Source: Haloplanus salinus (GTDB lineage: Archaea > Halobacteriota > Halobacteria > Halobacteriales > Haloferacaceae). Taken from it: a stretch of DNA of 64,000 nt. A program made the position numbers and the translations under genes. The notes beneath the pieces were generated by a model, which was not told the origin of the DNA, ran no database searches, and saw only the letters and a program-made list of their open reading frames with translations. The stretch covers positions 2,608,113-2,672,112 of the forward strand of contig NZ_QPHM01000001.1 of the NCBI RefSeq assembly GCF_003336245.1. Reading direction: 5' to 3'. Shown one piece after another: positions 45,787 through 54,941 of the stretch (positions within the stretch are counted from its first letter, which is position 1; each line of letters starts with the position of its first letter).

Positions 45787-47291
45787 GGGGGCCGCTCGCC
45801 GACCGCGCGGCCGTAACGCCCGACGCGACGGCGCTGATCGACGCCAACCGGGACGAGCGGTGGTCGGTCGCCGACCTCGACTCGGCCGTCGGACGGACCG
45901 CGGGCCGACTCGCGACTCTCGGCGTCCGCCCCGGGGATCGTCTCGGCAGCCTCCTCCCGACGTGCCCGGCAGCCGTCCGGGTGATCCACGCCGCCGTCCG
46001 CCTGGGCGCCACGCTGGTTCCGCTCGGCCCAAGGCTGACGCCCGACGAACTCGCGGTCCGGATCGCGCGGGCGGACGTGACGACGCTCGTCTGCGACGCG
46101 ACGACCGAGGCGGAGGCGGTGGCGGCCGTGGACGCGGCGTCCGGCGACGGGGGTGCGAACGACGTACCCGTCCCGGTCGTCTCGGTCGACGACGCCGACG
46201 CCGGGCGGGTGACCGCGCTCGACGCTCACTCGCCCGAATCGGTCGTCCCCCACGACTGGGCGCTCGATTCGACGCTTCTCGTTCCGTTCACTTCGGGGAC
46301 GACCGGGCGGCCGAAGGGCGTGCGGCTGACGCTCCGGAACGTCCTCGCCAGCGCCGTCGCCTCCGTCTTCCGCCTCGGCCTGCGGCGGGACGAGACGTGG
46401 CACGTCGCGCTCCCGCTTCACCACGTCGGCGGCCTCACGCCCGTGCTCCGGATGCCCCTCTACGGCATGACGGTCGTCCTGCGGGACTCGTTCGACGCCG
46501 GAGCGGTCGCGGCCGACCTCGAGCGCTACGACGTGACGGCGACGTCGCTGGTGCCGACGACGCTCTCCCGCCTCCTCGACGCGACGGACGGCGACGTTTC
46601 CCCTGCCCTCCGGGCAGTTCTCCTCGGCGGCGCGCCCGCCACCGGCACCCTCCTCGACCGGTGTATCGAGCGTTCGGTGCCCGTCTTCCCCACCTACGGC
46701 ATGACCGAGACGGCCTCCCAGATCGCGACGGCGACGCCGGGTGAGGCGGCGTCGCATCCGGGCACCGTCGGTCGGTCGCTGTTCTGGACCGACCTCTCCG
46801 TCCGCGACGACGGGGGGACCGAGCGCCCGCCGGGTGAGACGGGCGAACTCGTCGTCTCGGGGCCGACGGTGTCGCCGGGCTATCTCGACGCCGAAGCGAC
46901 GGCCGCGGCATTCGACGACGACGGCCTCCGCACCGGCGACGTGGGCTACCGCGAGGACGGCCTGTTCTGGGTGGTCGGCCGCACGGACGACCTGATCGTC
47001 ACCGGCGGGGAGAACGTCGCGCCGGCGGAGGTCGCCGACGCCCTCCGCGACCATCCCGACGTGGCGGACGCGGCGGTCGTCGGCGTCCCGGACGCGGAGT
47101 GGGGCGAACGCGTGGCCGCGTTGGTCGTCCCCCGGGCGGGCACGGACCCCACGGCGTCGGCGCTCGACGACCACTGTCGGGCGCGGCTGGCGGGGTACAA
47201 GGTGCCGCGGACGATCGGCTTCGGGGACGAACTTCCACGGACCGCGTCGGGGACGGTCGATCGGGCGGCGGTGCGTGACCGCCTTTCCTAG
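45783..47291 (+). CDS. menE: O-succinylbenzoate-CoA ligase-like acyl-CoA synthetase (MenE)
   Basis: The 502-residue ANL-superfamily enzyme has the P-loop FTSGTTGRPKGVRLT, the A5 motif PTYGMTETASQ and the A7/A8 region GDVGYREDGLFWVVGRTDDL. The A10 position reads LPRTASGTVDR: the usual catalytic lysine (GK) is replaced by Thr. It would activate o-succinylbenzoate for menaquinone synthesis, though the lysine loss leaves the reaction uncertain. ATG 45783 overlaps mce by 4 bp. Ends overlap the convergent MFS gene by 4 bp. Confidence 0.8.
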   Translation: MRGPLADRAAVTPDATALIDANRDERWSVADLDSAVGRTAGRLATLGVRPGDRLGSLLPTCPAAVRVIHAAVRLGATLVPLGPRLTPDELAVRIARADVTTLVCDATTEAEAVAAVDAASGDGGANDVPVPVVSVDDADAGRVTALDAHSPESVVPHDWALDSTLLVPFTSGTTGRPKGVRLTLRNVLASAVASVFRLGLRRDETWHVALPLHHVGGLTPVLRMPLYGMTVVLRDSFDAGAVAADLERYDVTATSLVPTTLSRLLDATDGDVSPALRAVLLGGAPATGTLLDRCIERSVPVFPTYGMTETASQIATATPGEAASHPGTVGRSLFWTDLSVRDDGGTERPPGETGELVVSGPTVSPGYLDAEATAAAFDDDGLRTGDVGYREDGLFWVVGRTDDLIVTGGENVAPAEVADALRDHPDVADAAVVGVPDAEWGERVAALVVPRAGTDPTASALDDHCRARLAGYKVPRTIGFGDELPRTASGTVDRAAVRDRLS

Positions 47292-48517
47292 CCGTTCACG
47301 CCGTTCTCCGCGGGCGACACCCGGCGTTCGAGTGCTAGTAAGCCGACCGCGAGGCCGATACAGCCGAGTATCAGCGCCGGCCAGAGCAGGGCCGCGAACC
47401 CGTAGTCGAAGAAGGCGCCGCCGAGGGCGGCGCCGAGGCCCATCCCGAGGCGCTTCGCGATTTCGATCAGGGAGAGCCGTGAGCCGCGTTCGTCGGCGTG
47501 GCCGAGGTCGCTCGCCAGCGACGTGACCAGCGGCGAGTGGAGCACCTCGCCGACCGTACGGAGGACCAGGAAGGCGCCGACGAAACCCACGCCGACGACG
47601 GCCGGCACGAAATCGACCAGCAGGACGGCGAGGAAACTCACGCCCCAGAACGCCGTCGAGGCGACGAGGCCGCGGGTGCGACGCCAGTCGCCGACGGCGC
47701 TCAACACGGGCATCTGGAAGACGACGAGGACGAGGGGGTTGAGGACGTAGAGCGTACCGATCTCGGCGGAGTCGAGGCCGAGCGTCTCGCTGGCGACGAC
47801 GGGCACCGTCGCCTGCATCTGGGCGTACATGACCGCGAAGCCGACGTTGAGGCAGGCGAGAGCGACGAGTCGGCGCTGGGTGATGGCCCGACCCCAGTCA
47901 CCGACGCTCTCGGAGAGCGTGGCGGCGGCGCGGCCATCGTGGACGCGCGGCAGGGCGACGAGGAGGACGGCCGCGACGACGGCGGAGGTGAGACCGTCGG
48001 CGACGAAGACGGCGGTGTTGGCGAACTCGTAGAGGACGCCACCGACGACGAAGCCGGAGCCGAAGCCGACGTTGCTGGCGACTTTCAGCAGGCCGTAGCC
48101 GCGTTCGCGCTCGCCGGGGTCGGTCAGGTCGGCGATCATGGCCTGACTCGCCGGCGCGTACAGTCCCGTCGTCAGCCCCGCGGCGGTCGCGACGGCAATA
48201 AAGCCCGCGCCGGTGGTGACGAGGGCGTAGGCGGCGAGGGTCAGGGCGGACAGCGCCATCGACCCCACCATCACCGGGCGCCGACCGTAGCGGTCGGCGA
48301 GGTAGCCGCCGACCGCCGTCCCTGTGGCCGTGGCGACGTTGTTGGCCAACAGGCCGAGGCCGACGACGGCGAGCGGAATGCCGACCTGGAGGTGGAAGTG
48401 AATGGTCGCGAAGGGGTAGACCAACCCGGAGCCGAAGACGTTGATGAGGCGGCCGCCGGCGACGGCGTAGACGGGCCGGCGAAACCCCTGAACGGCGTCG
48501 ACTGTCGATCCGAACAC
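47288..48517 (-). CDS. MFS transporter (multidrug-type)
   Basis: The 409-residue protein has twelve membrane segments and the motif-A loop GGYLADRYGRRPVMVG after helix 2, diagnostic of the major facilitator superfamily. It resembles drug/H+ antiporters; the substrate is unknown. ATG at 48517. It converges with menE by 4 bp. Confidence 0.82.
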   Translation of the reverse strand: MFGSTVDAVQGFRRPVYAVAGGRLINVFGSGLVYPFATIHFHLQVGIPLAVVGLGLLANNVATATGTAVGGYLADRYGRRPVMVGSMALSALTLAAYALVTTGAGFIAVATAAGLTTGLYAPASQAMIADLTDPGERERGYGLLKVASNVGFGSGFVVGGVLYEFANTAVFVADGLTSAVVAAVLLVALPRVHDGRAAATLSESVGDWGRAITQRRLVALACLNVGFAVMYAQMQATVPVVASETLGLDSAEIGTLYVLNPLVLVVFQMPVLSAVGDWRRTRGLVASTAFWGVSFLAVLLVDFVPAVVGVGFVGAFLVLRTVGEVLHSPLVTSLASDLGHADERGSRLSLIEIAKRLGMGLGAALGGAFFDYGFAALLWPALILGCIGLAVGLLALERRVSPAENGVNG

Positions 48518-48613
48518 GTCCCGTGGTCGGGGGTGCCCCTACCTGAACGGTTCGTTTCCGAGTCGGTCGTGACCACCGCACAAATTTATTAGATAGGTGA
48601 CAGTAGTGTCGGT

Positions 48614-49717
48614 ATGGCTTCCGATGCAGCCGTCCGGCGTCGCCGCCTCACGCTCGTTCTCGTTGGCGTCCTGCTGTGTTCGCTGGCGACGGGCGTCGCC
48701 GCGGCAGAGTCGGTGCGCGCCGCCAACGGGACGGTCGTCGTCGGCGCCGACGAGACGGTCGAGAGCGTGGAGGCGGTTGCGGGCTCCGTCCTGATCCACG
48801 GGACTGTGCGGGGCGACGTATCCGCCGCGGCCGGGACCGTCCACGTCACGCAGACGGGACGCGTCGGCGGTGACGTCGAAGTCGCGGCGGGGGCCGTCAG
48901 AATCGACGGCCAAGTCGACGGCGACGTGAGTGCCGGCGCCGGAACGCTCGACGTGACCGAGACGGCGCGGATCGGGGGGAACGTCGAGGCGGGTGCCGGC
49001 TACGCCTCCTTCGACGGACGGGTCGGCGGCGACGTGACTGTGGGCGCGGAGACGGTCGTTCTCGGGCCGAACGCGCAGGTCGGTGGCGACGTCCGGTACG
49101 AGGCCGAGACGCTGACCCGCGATCCGGGGGCGACCGTCGAAGGACGGGTCATCAGGGAAACTGTGGAGCAACCCGGCGGCGTGGCCGTCGTCGGAAACGC
49201 CCTCGGCGCCGTCTACGGGCTGCTGGCCAATCTGCTGTTCGGAGCCACCCTGCTGTTCGCGTTCCCGAACTTCTCCGCGGGCGTGGCGTCGCGGGTCGGG
49301 TCGGCACCCGCGCGGACCGGCGGCGTCGGGCTACTGGCGCTCGTCGGCGTGCCGGTGGTCCTCGTGCTTCTCGTGATAACGCTCGTGGGGATTCCGCTCG
49401 CCGTCGTCGGTGCCGTGGTCTTCGCGGGCGCCGTCTGGGCCGGCCTCGTCTACGGACAGTACGCCGTCGGCGTTCGCGCCCTCGCCGCCGTCGACAGGGA
49501 GGGTCGTTTGCTGGCGCTTGTCGTCGGTCTCGTGGGCTTTGCCCTCCTCGGCGCGGTGCCGATTCTCGGCGGGCTGCTGGAACTCGGGGCGCTCCTGTTG
49601 GGACTCGGAGCGCTCGCCCTCGGCCTTCGAGATGCGTATCGTCGCCGCTCGGGCGACCGCCCGTCGGATGGGCAGTCGACGCTCGACGAGTCGTTCGACG
49701 GGGGCGCCTCGTCGTAG
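48614..49717 (+). CDS. Membrane-anchored bactofilin-like polymer-forming protein
   Basis: The 367-residue protein has an N-terminal signal/anchor (residues 10-32). A right-handed beta-helical bactofilin-like repeat domain (about 40-180) follows, with recurring GxVxGDVxxxAG patterns such as VRGDVSAAAGTV and VDGDVSAGAGTL. A C-terminal block has four to five membrane helices. Haloarchaeal bactofilin homologues (halofilins) act in cell shape. Here the repeat domain would face the exterior if the first helix is a cleaved signal. ATG 48614; ATTTATTAG (48583-48591) is a TATA match. Confidence 0.78.
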   Translation: MASDAAVRRRRLTLVLVGVLLCSLATGVAAAESVRAANGTVVVGADETVESVEAVAGSVLIHGTVRGDVSAAAGTVHVTQTGRVGGDVEVAAGAVRIDGQVDGDVSAGAGTLDVTETARIGGNVEAGAGYASFDGRVGGDVTVGAETVVLGPNAQVGGDVRYEAETLTRDPGATVEGRVIRETVEQPGGVAVVGNALGAVYGLLANLLFGATLLFAFPNFSAGVASRVGSAPARTGGVGLLALVGVPVVLVLLVITLVGIPLAVVGAVVFAGAVWAGLVYGQYAVGVRALAAVDREGRLLALVVGLVGFALLGAVPILGGLLELGALLLGLGALALGLRDAYRRRSGDRPSDGQSTLDESFDGGASS

Positions 49718-49960
49718 CCGAAGGCGTCGGCTGCCGGTCGGTCGTCCCCCGGCAAGACGCGACTCGAGACGACGCTCGAGTCGGGGCTATCCGGGGCGCG
49801 CGAACCGCTGTCACACCGTGTCGTAGGCGAACGGGGCCGCTCCGGCGGTGAGCGGCGTGTCGCCGGGCAGGCGAGCCCAGAACAGCAGTTGGACCGGGTC
49901 GCTGTCGCGCGAGTGTCCGTCGACGAGGTTTCGCGTGCTCTCGTCGGTTCCGTCCGACGA
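49718..49960 (-). other. Gap with a possible minus-strand C-terminal remnant
   Basis: The minus strand from about 49960 to 49811 reads VDGHSRDSDPVQLLFWARLP and then GDTPLTAGAAPFAYDTV followed by a stop. It looks like the C terminus of an otherwise missing protein. It overlaps the start of the broken HTH_10 gene on the other strand. No family is recognised; confidence is low. Confidence 0.25.
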
Positions 49961-50496
49961 CGCGGGGTTCGGCCTGCTCGAAATCGAGAGCGAGGTGATG
50001 CCGACCGTTCTCGACGCCATCGAGGGTCGCGCGGGCGTCTCCGCCGTCGAACTGATGCAGCGCACCGAGGACACCGCAGTCGTCCAGTTCGAGACGAGCG
50101 AGCCGCTGTTGTTGCCGTCGGTTCAGGAGCCGGGCACACCCGTCGAACGCCCACCGACCATCCGGGACGGGGCGGCGGTGATCGAACTCACGGCGTCGCG
50201 TGATCGTCTCGCTGAGTTCGGCCGGCAACTGGAGGCGTTCGACATGTCGTACACGCTCGACCGGGCGTACGACGCGGTCGATTCGCCGACGCTACTCACC
50301 GATCAGCAGCGGCGGCTGCTCGTGACGGTCGTCGGACTCGGCTACTACGACACGCCGCGGGAGTGTACCCTGACCGAACTGGCCGAGGAGGGCGAAGTCG
50401 ACGGCGAGCGTCACGCTCCACCGCACGGAGGAGACGGTCGTCACGGAGTTCGTGGCCGAGCGCCCCGACGTGACGCTCGACGAACAGTCATCGGTG
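49961..50496 (+). pseudogene. HTH_10 (bacterio-opsin activator-like) regulator, 5' end lost and frameshifted
   Basis: The frame encodes GFGLLEIESEVMPTVLDAIE, then LLTDQQRRLLVTVVGLGYYD and PRECTLTELAEE, the start of an HTH_10 domain. At about 50390 the frame shifts and the DNA continues in the other frame with AKSTASVTLHRTEETVVTEF. About five bases (GV in the protein) seem missing. No convincing N-terminal start precedes 49961, and the second frame is open to 50790, overlapping the minus-strand DUF5789 gene. It is read as a decayed regulator of the Bat family. Confidence 0.7.
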
Positions 50497-50823
50497 TTAG
50501 AAAGGCAACATCGACCGGAGACGGCCGAGAATACTTCCGCCCGAAGAGACGCGGTACTCCTCGAACACCGGGTGAAGCAGGTCGAGAAGCTCCGATTCGG
50601 ACTCGAAGGTCCGCTTCGGGAGCGCGTCCATGGCCTCCGACAGCGCGACGCTCCCTCCCGAGCCGTCGTAAGGGATGTCGGGATCGCCGAGCGCCCGGAC
50701 GATTTCGTCGCTGGTCGCCGGATACTCGAGGTCGGCGTGATCGAGATGGCCGACCAGTGCGGCGATGCCGAATTCGACCGCGTCCGGTGACGACGTGTCC
50801 TGTTGTGGCGGCCTGGCTGCCAT
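50497..50823 (-). CDS. DUF5789-family protein, second paralogue
   Basis: The 108-residue acidic protein has VEFGIAALVGHLDHADLEYP, GDPDIPYDGSGGSVALSEAM and the ending SELLDLLHPVFEEYRVSSG, matching DUF5789 proteins. It is a distant paralogue of 34515-34772. ATG at 50823. The role is unknown; the fold resembles DUF2795. Confidence 0.65.
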   Translation of the reverse strand: MAARPPQQDTSSPDAVEFGIAALVGHLDHADLEYPATSDEIVRALGDPDIPYDGSGGSVALSEAMDALPKRTFESESELLDLLHPVFEEYRVSSGGSILGRLRSMLPF

Positions 50824-50907
50824 TACCGGGCGTTGTCACCGAGCCACTAAAAACGACCGCCATTCGGTCGCGACGGGTATTTCCCGTCGGCCCCCGTCCG
50901 ACCCACC

Positions 50908-51117
50908 ATGACGGAGTATACGACGGTTTCCATTCCGAAGGAACTCGGCGACCGCGTCGAGGAGACCATCGAAGGGACCAGTTTCTCCAGCACGAGCGAC
51001 CTCGTTCGCTTCCTTCTGCGGAGTATCGTCATCCAGTACCAGCGCCGCGGCGAGTTGACCGAGGCGGAGTTCGAGGAGATCACCGACCAACTGGCCGACC
51101 TCGGCTATCTCGACTGA
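50908..51117 (+). CDS. Ribbon-helix-helix (CopG-like) protein
   Basis: The 69-residue protein starts MTEYTTVSIPKELGDRVEET, the beta-strand and first helix of a ribbon-helix-helix DNA-binding dimer, followed by SSTSDLVRFLLRSIVIQY (second helix). No toxin gene is next to it, so it is more likely a small regulator than half of a toxin-antitoxin pair. ATG 50908. It converges with folD, overlapping its end by 13 bp. Confidence 0.78.
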   Translation: MTEYTTVSIPKELGDRVEETIEGTSFSSTSDLVRFLLRSIVIQYQRRGELTEAEFEEITDQLADLGYLD

Positions 51118-51968
51118 GCGGCGTCGGCGCTCACCGTCGCGACGTTGTGGAGCAGGCACGTCACCGTCAACGGGCCGACGCTGCCGGGGACCGGCGTCAT
51201 CGCCGCCGCCTTCCCGCCGACGCTCGCGGCGTCCACGTCGCCGACGACGGCCGTCTCGCCCTCCACCCGGTTCGCGCTCACGTCGACGACGACCACTCTC
51301 TCCGAGACCATCGACCCGTCGATCAGCCCCGGCGTCCCCGCCGCGGTGACCAACAGGTCCGCAGCCCGCGTCTTCGCCCCCAAGTCACGGGTCCGTGAGT
51401 GACAGACTGTCACCGTCGCGTCGCGCCGGCACAGGAGACGTGCGATGGGCGCCCCGATTGCGGTCGTTCGCCCGACGACGACGGCGTCCCGCCCCGCCAC
51501 CGCGACGCCGTATGCCGAGAGCAGTCGGTCGACCGCGAGGGCGGGAACCGGGCGCACCCGCGGGTCGCCAGCCACGAGTCGCCCGACGTTCGCGTGGGCG
51601 AAGCAGTCCACGTCCCTCTCCGGCGGCACCCGCGCCCGGACGGCCGCCTCGTCGACGTGGCTCGGGAGCGGCACCTGCACGAACACCGCGGTGACCGTCG
51701 GGTCCGCGCCGACCCCTCCGACCGCTCGATACACCCGTTCGGCGGGCGCGTCCGCCGGCAGGTCGATCCGACGGGTGTCGATCCCCACCTCCGCACACAG
51801 GTCGTGCTTGCGATCCATGAACGCCCGCGCGCCGGCGTCGTCGCTCACCAGGAGCGTCGCGAGGCGGGGGTCGACGCCGGCCTCGCGGCAGCCGTCGAGG
51901 CGGGCGCGGGTGTCGTCGCGGACGGCGGCCGCAGGGTCGGCGCCGCCCAATCGTCGGGGCCCGGACAC
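51105..51968 (-). CDS. folD: FolD-like methylenetetrahydrofolate dehydrogenase/cyclohydrolase, divergent active site
   Basis: The 287-residue protein keeps the NADP-binding part of FolD: VVVGRTTAIGAPIARLL, TVCHSRT, and AMTPVPGSVGPLTV. The catalytic domain is changed. The Tyr-x3-Lys pair reads AFMDRK (Tyr to Phe, Lys kept), DVDGFHPxN reads DVDCFAHAN, and PCTPxG reads PVPALA; QVPLP is retained. Cyclohydrolase activity may be altered or lost. GTG 51968 is preferred to 51995. It is the last gene of a three-gene minus-strand cluster with 52012-52491 and 52488-53165. Confidence 0.75.
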   Translation of the reverse strand: MSGPRRLGGADPAAAVRDDTRARLDGCREAGVDPRLATLLVSDDAGARAFMDRKHDLCAEVGIDTRRIDLPADAPAERVYRAVGGVGADPTVTAVFVQVPLPSHVDEAAVRARVPPERDVDCFAHANVGRLVAGDPRVRPVPALAVDRLLSAYGVAVAGRDAVVVGRTTAIGAPIARLLCRRDATVTVCHSRTRDLGAKTRAADLLVTAAGTPGLIDGSMVSERVVVVDVSANRVEGETAVVGDVDAASVGGKAAAMTPVPGSVGPLTVTCLLHNVATVSADAAQSR

Positions 51969-52011
51969 GGATCCCTGCAGGGGCGGCGGGCGCAAAACGG
52001 TTCGGACCCGA

Positions 52012-52491
52012 TCACTCGGGAAGCGACTCGACCGGGGGTTCCGCGTCGACGACGGTCAGCGGGAGACGCCGGCCGCGGCGGTCGAACGCGAGGCAGTCCT
52101 CCCACGGCGGTACTGCGAGGAGGACGACCCCCGCCAAGTCGTCGCGGCGGGTGAGTTCGGCCGGCCCCTGCGGATGGCTGAGAAAGCGGGCGCGCCCCCG
52201 GCCCGCGGGCGTCCCGAGGTCGATGCCAAACACGTCGTTGACGGCGCGTCCGGCCATCGGGAAGTAGACGTGGCTCAGCACGGGCGTCGATGGATCGACG
52301 TCGAGGTTCGCCTCGAAGTCGGCGGCCGGCGTCGTGTCGAGGACGATGTTCACCGACGACGGTTCGGCCTCCGACGCGCGTTCGAGAAGCATCTCGACGA
52401 GGCCCCGGGTGGCGTGGATGGGCCGCTCGACCGCGGCCACGCCGTCGTCCGTCTCCGATTCCCGTGCCATCGAGCGCTCCTCCCGGCTCAC
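52012..52491 (-). CDS. Haloarchaeal hypothetical protein coupled to the upstream gene
   Basis: The 159-residue acidic protein starts at GTG 52491, overlapping the preceding stop as GTGA (ATG 52470 is an alternative). It has a central DTTPAADFEANLDVDPSTPV and LAGVVLLAVPPWEDCLAFDR late. No motif identifies a function. It is translationally coupled to the MBL-like neighbour and 43 bp ahead of folD. Confidence 0.5.
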   Translation of the reverse strand: MSREERSMARESETDDGVAAVERPIHATRGLVEMLLERASEAEPSSVNIVLDTTPAADFEANLDVDPSTPVLSHVYFPMAGRAVNDVFGIDLGTPAGRGRARFLSHPQGPAELTRRDDLAGVVLLAVPPWEDCLAFDRRGRRLPLTVVDAEPPVESLPE

Positions 52492-53165
52492 CCGACGACC
52501 ATCTCGCGAACCATCTTCGCGTACGCGGCGGGGAGGCGCCGCCGGGCGCCGTCGAGGGCGTCCCGGAGCGCCGCCGTCGCGCCGTCGAAGACGCCCTCAC
52601 CGTGGCCGACGAGCACCCGTTCGGGCGTCAAATCGCCCAGCGCGCCCCGCGGCGGGACGGGGCGGAGCATGGGGTGGACGCCGAGGCGTTCGTCGCCGGC
52701 ACGGAAGAAAGAGGCCGCCCCGACCGCCTCGGCCACGAGCAGGGTCTCGCCGTCGTAGAGCGCGGCCTCCTGCCACGGCGGGAGCGAAGCGTCGCGCACC
52801 CGCCGAACGTGGTAGTCCGTGTCGCCGAGCTCGCGGCCGAAACGCTCGACCGGCGCGTCGAGTTTCGACGCCACGCCGTCCATCCACTCGGGGATGGAGA
52901 CGGCAACGTCGTGGCGGCGGGCGACGGCCGCGGCGTCACGCTTGTGACGGTCGAGACAGAGCGCGACGCCGACCACCTCGCCCATCCCGTCGAGCAAGTC
53001 GTCGACGCCCGGCGCGTCCACCGGGTCGACGACCCAGACGCCCTCGTCGGTGTCGAGGGCGTGACTCGCCCGTTCCATCCGTTCGTCCGGATAGGCGATC
53101 CAGCCGACGCCGCCGTCCCAGCGGTCGATCTCGCGCAGGTTCGCGCGACCGCCCTTTAGTGGCAT
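52488..53165 (-). CDS. Haloarchaeal MBL-fold-like protein of unknown function
   Basis: The 225-residue protein resembles haloarchaeal proteins with a reduced metallo-beta-lactamase-like fold: VGVALCLDRHKRDAAAVARR and VLVGHGEGVFDGA match the beta-strand-plus-GHG positions, but the canonical HxHxDH motif is absent (DRHKRD instead). It may be a non-catalytic or atypical hydrolase. ATG 53165 starts MPLKGGRANLREIDRWDG. First gene of the three-gene cluster. Confidence 0.55.
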   Translation of the reverse strand: MPLKGGRANLREIDRWDGGVGWIAYPDERMERASHALDTDEGVWVVDPVDAPGVDDLLDGMGEVVGVALCLDRHKRDAAAVARRHDVAVSIPEWMDGVASKLDAPVERFGRELGDTDYHVRRVRDASLPPWQEAALYDGETLLVAEAVGAASFFRAGDERLGVHPMLRPVPPRGALGDLTPERVLVGHGEGVFDGATAALRDALDGARRRLPAAYAKMVREMVVG

Positions 53166-53266
53166 ACCGATCAATGGGTGCGGGACGCGCATAAACCCTC
53201 GACTCGCTCGGCCGCAGGCGGGCGATCCGGCGGGAGGGTTACCTCCGTACGATCCGTAGAAGCCCC

Positions 53267-53439
53267 GTGCTCGTCCGTCTCTCTCACCTGGCCCTCGAAG
53301 CGAAGGACCTCGACGCCGTGCGGGCGTTCTACGAGGACCACTTCGGCCCGTCCCCGTGGCGGGGGACGGACGCGGAGGTGCTCCTCCCGGTCGGGTCCGC
53401 GACGGCGACGGCCACTGGGTGACGTTCGGGCGGGCGTAG
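53267..53439 (+). pseudogene. VOC (glyoxalase-fold) gene with internal deletion
   Basis: GTG 53267 opens a typical VOC start, LVRLSHLALEAKDLDAVRAF, followed by TDAEVLLPVGSA. The frame ends early at TGA. In the next frame the DNA continues with VRDGDGHWVTFGRA and TAG 53437-53439, a typical VOC C terminus. The central part of the gene, about 60-70 residues, is deleted with a frame change. It is a non-functional remnant. Confidence 0.75.
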
Positions 53440-53449
53440 GCGACGGCGT

Positions 53450-53743
53450 TCAGGAGAGTCGGTCGGTGTCGATGCCGACGCCGGGCGGCGCGACGACGAG
53501 GAACCCCCGGAAGCGCATGAGGGTGCCGCCGGCGTCGCGAACCTCGCGGGCGAAGCCGGCCGCGAGACGGTTCAGGTCGCCCTCGACGTGCAGCACCAGT
53601 ATCTTGCCGTCGTCGACGGCGGCGACCCACTCGTCGGGGTCGGTGCCGCCGTCCAAGATGCCGAGGACGACCTCCGACCCGCCGTCCTCGCCCTCCGCCA
53701 GCTGTTCCTCCGCGTTCCGGAGGTCGAGGTCGAACTCGCTCAT
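53450..53743 (-). CDS. DUF5779 haloarchaeal protein
   Basis: The 97-residue acidic protein starts MSEFDLDLRNAEEQLAEGED and has VVLGILDGGTDPDEWVAAVD, DGKILVLHVEGDLNRLAAGF and a C-terminal RFRGFLVVAPPGVGIDTDRL. It is compact alpha/beta with no known activity. ATG at 53743. It lies 11 bp after the VOC remnant on the other strand. Confidence 0.65.
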   Translation of the reverse strand: MSEFDLDLRNAEEQLAEGEDGGSEVVLGILDGGTDPDEWVAAVDDGKILVLHVEGDLNRLAAGFAREVRDAGGTLMRFRGFLVVAPPGVGIDTDRLS

Positions 53744-54032
53744 GCCAGTAGGGTCGCTCGGCCGAGAGAAAAGCGTTCGGGCGCGTCGACGCGTTCGCGA
53801 TTCGCCGAGGTATCGACGCCGTCGGGACGGTCTCCCGCCTCGATACCCCGACCCGGGCCGACTCGCGTCTCCTCTGCGGCGGGGCCGCGAGCTACGGTCG
53901 CGCGTCCGTTCGCACGCCCGCTTGCAAGACTGCCCGTACCCCGACGTGCAACGACCGACAGCGGCACTCCGTCCGACCGCCATCGGTAGCCGAGTTAGCC
54001 ACCCGCCGACGCCGCGGGTGTACGGCTGTTAC
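53744..54032. other. Gap before the second mobile element, nothing recognised
   Basis: This 289-bp stretch has no coding-like frame, tRNA or clear promoter. It ends with the TTAC target tetranucleotide (54029-54032) of the element. Confidence 0.5.
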
Positions 54033-54478
<446 letters not shown>

Positions 54479-54482
<4 letters not shown>

Positions 54483-54667
54483 TCCGGTTCGGCGGACATC
54501 ACCGTCCCCATCCCGAGGTAGAAGCCCGCGGCGAGTCCGGCAGTCAGCAACAGACCGGCGAGTATCGGAACGATGCCGACCGGGTCCGGACTGAGCACGA
54601 ACGCGACGGGAAGGCCGACGAACGAGCCGAGCGCGGTGGCGATACTGCCTCGGACGAGCCGATACAT
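54479..54667 (-). CDS. Small two-helix membrane protein ending inside the element
   Basis: The 62-residue protein has two hydrophobic helices (about 7-27 and 31-54) and a short tail MSAEPD. Its TGA stop is formed by the last bases of the mobile element: at an empty TTAC site it would read MSAEPE followed by TAA, so only the final residue changed. ATG 54667; a TATA-like box (complement of AATAAGG near 54690-54696) lies 26 bp upstream. It should be functional. Function unknown. Confidence 0.6.
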
Positions 54668-54906
54668 GGCCGCCGATCGCATCGAACGCAGAATAAGGCC
54701 GTTGGAACGCCGTCGACCGTCGGTGCCCGACCCTCGACTGCGGTGAGCGATCGCAACGGCGGACGCACCGACCATGCGTGCCGCGTAGCACGGACGCAGG
54801 CCGCCGATCCGTTCGGATCCGTCCGACGGTCGATACTGAAAAATTCCCTGACGTGACCGTGGGCCGTGTGAACGCATCAGCGTGCTGACGGCGGCGACAG
54901 GGACAG

Positions 54907-54915
54907 TTTTATATA
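54907..54915 (+). promoter_or_regulatory. TATA box of leuA
   Basis: TTTTATATA at 54907-54915 is a strong TATA element. Transcription would start near 54938, just before ATG 54942, which supports that ATG as a leaderless start. Confidence 0.7.
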
Positions 54916-54941
54916 CGAAGCCCATCCTCCCATAGGATACA

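Noticed and set aside
50908-51117. Toxin-antitoxin pair around the ribbon-helix-helix gene
   Set aside because: No PIN, RelE or other toxin-like gene is adjacent on either side; neighbours are DUF5789 and folD.
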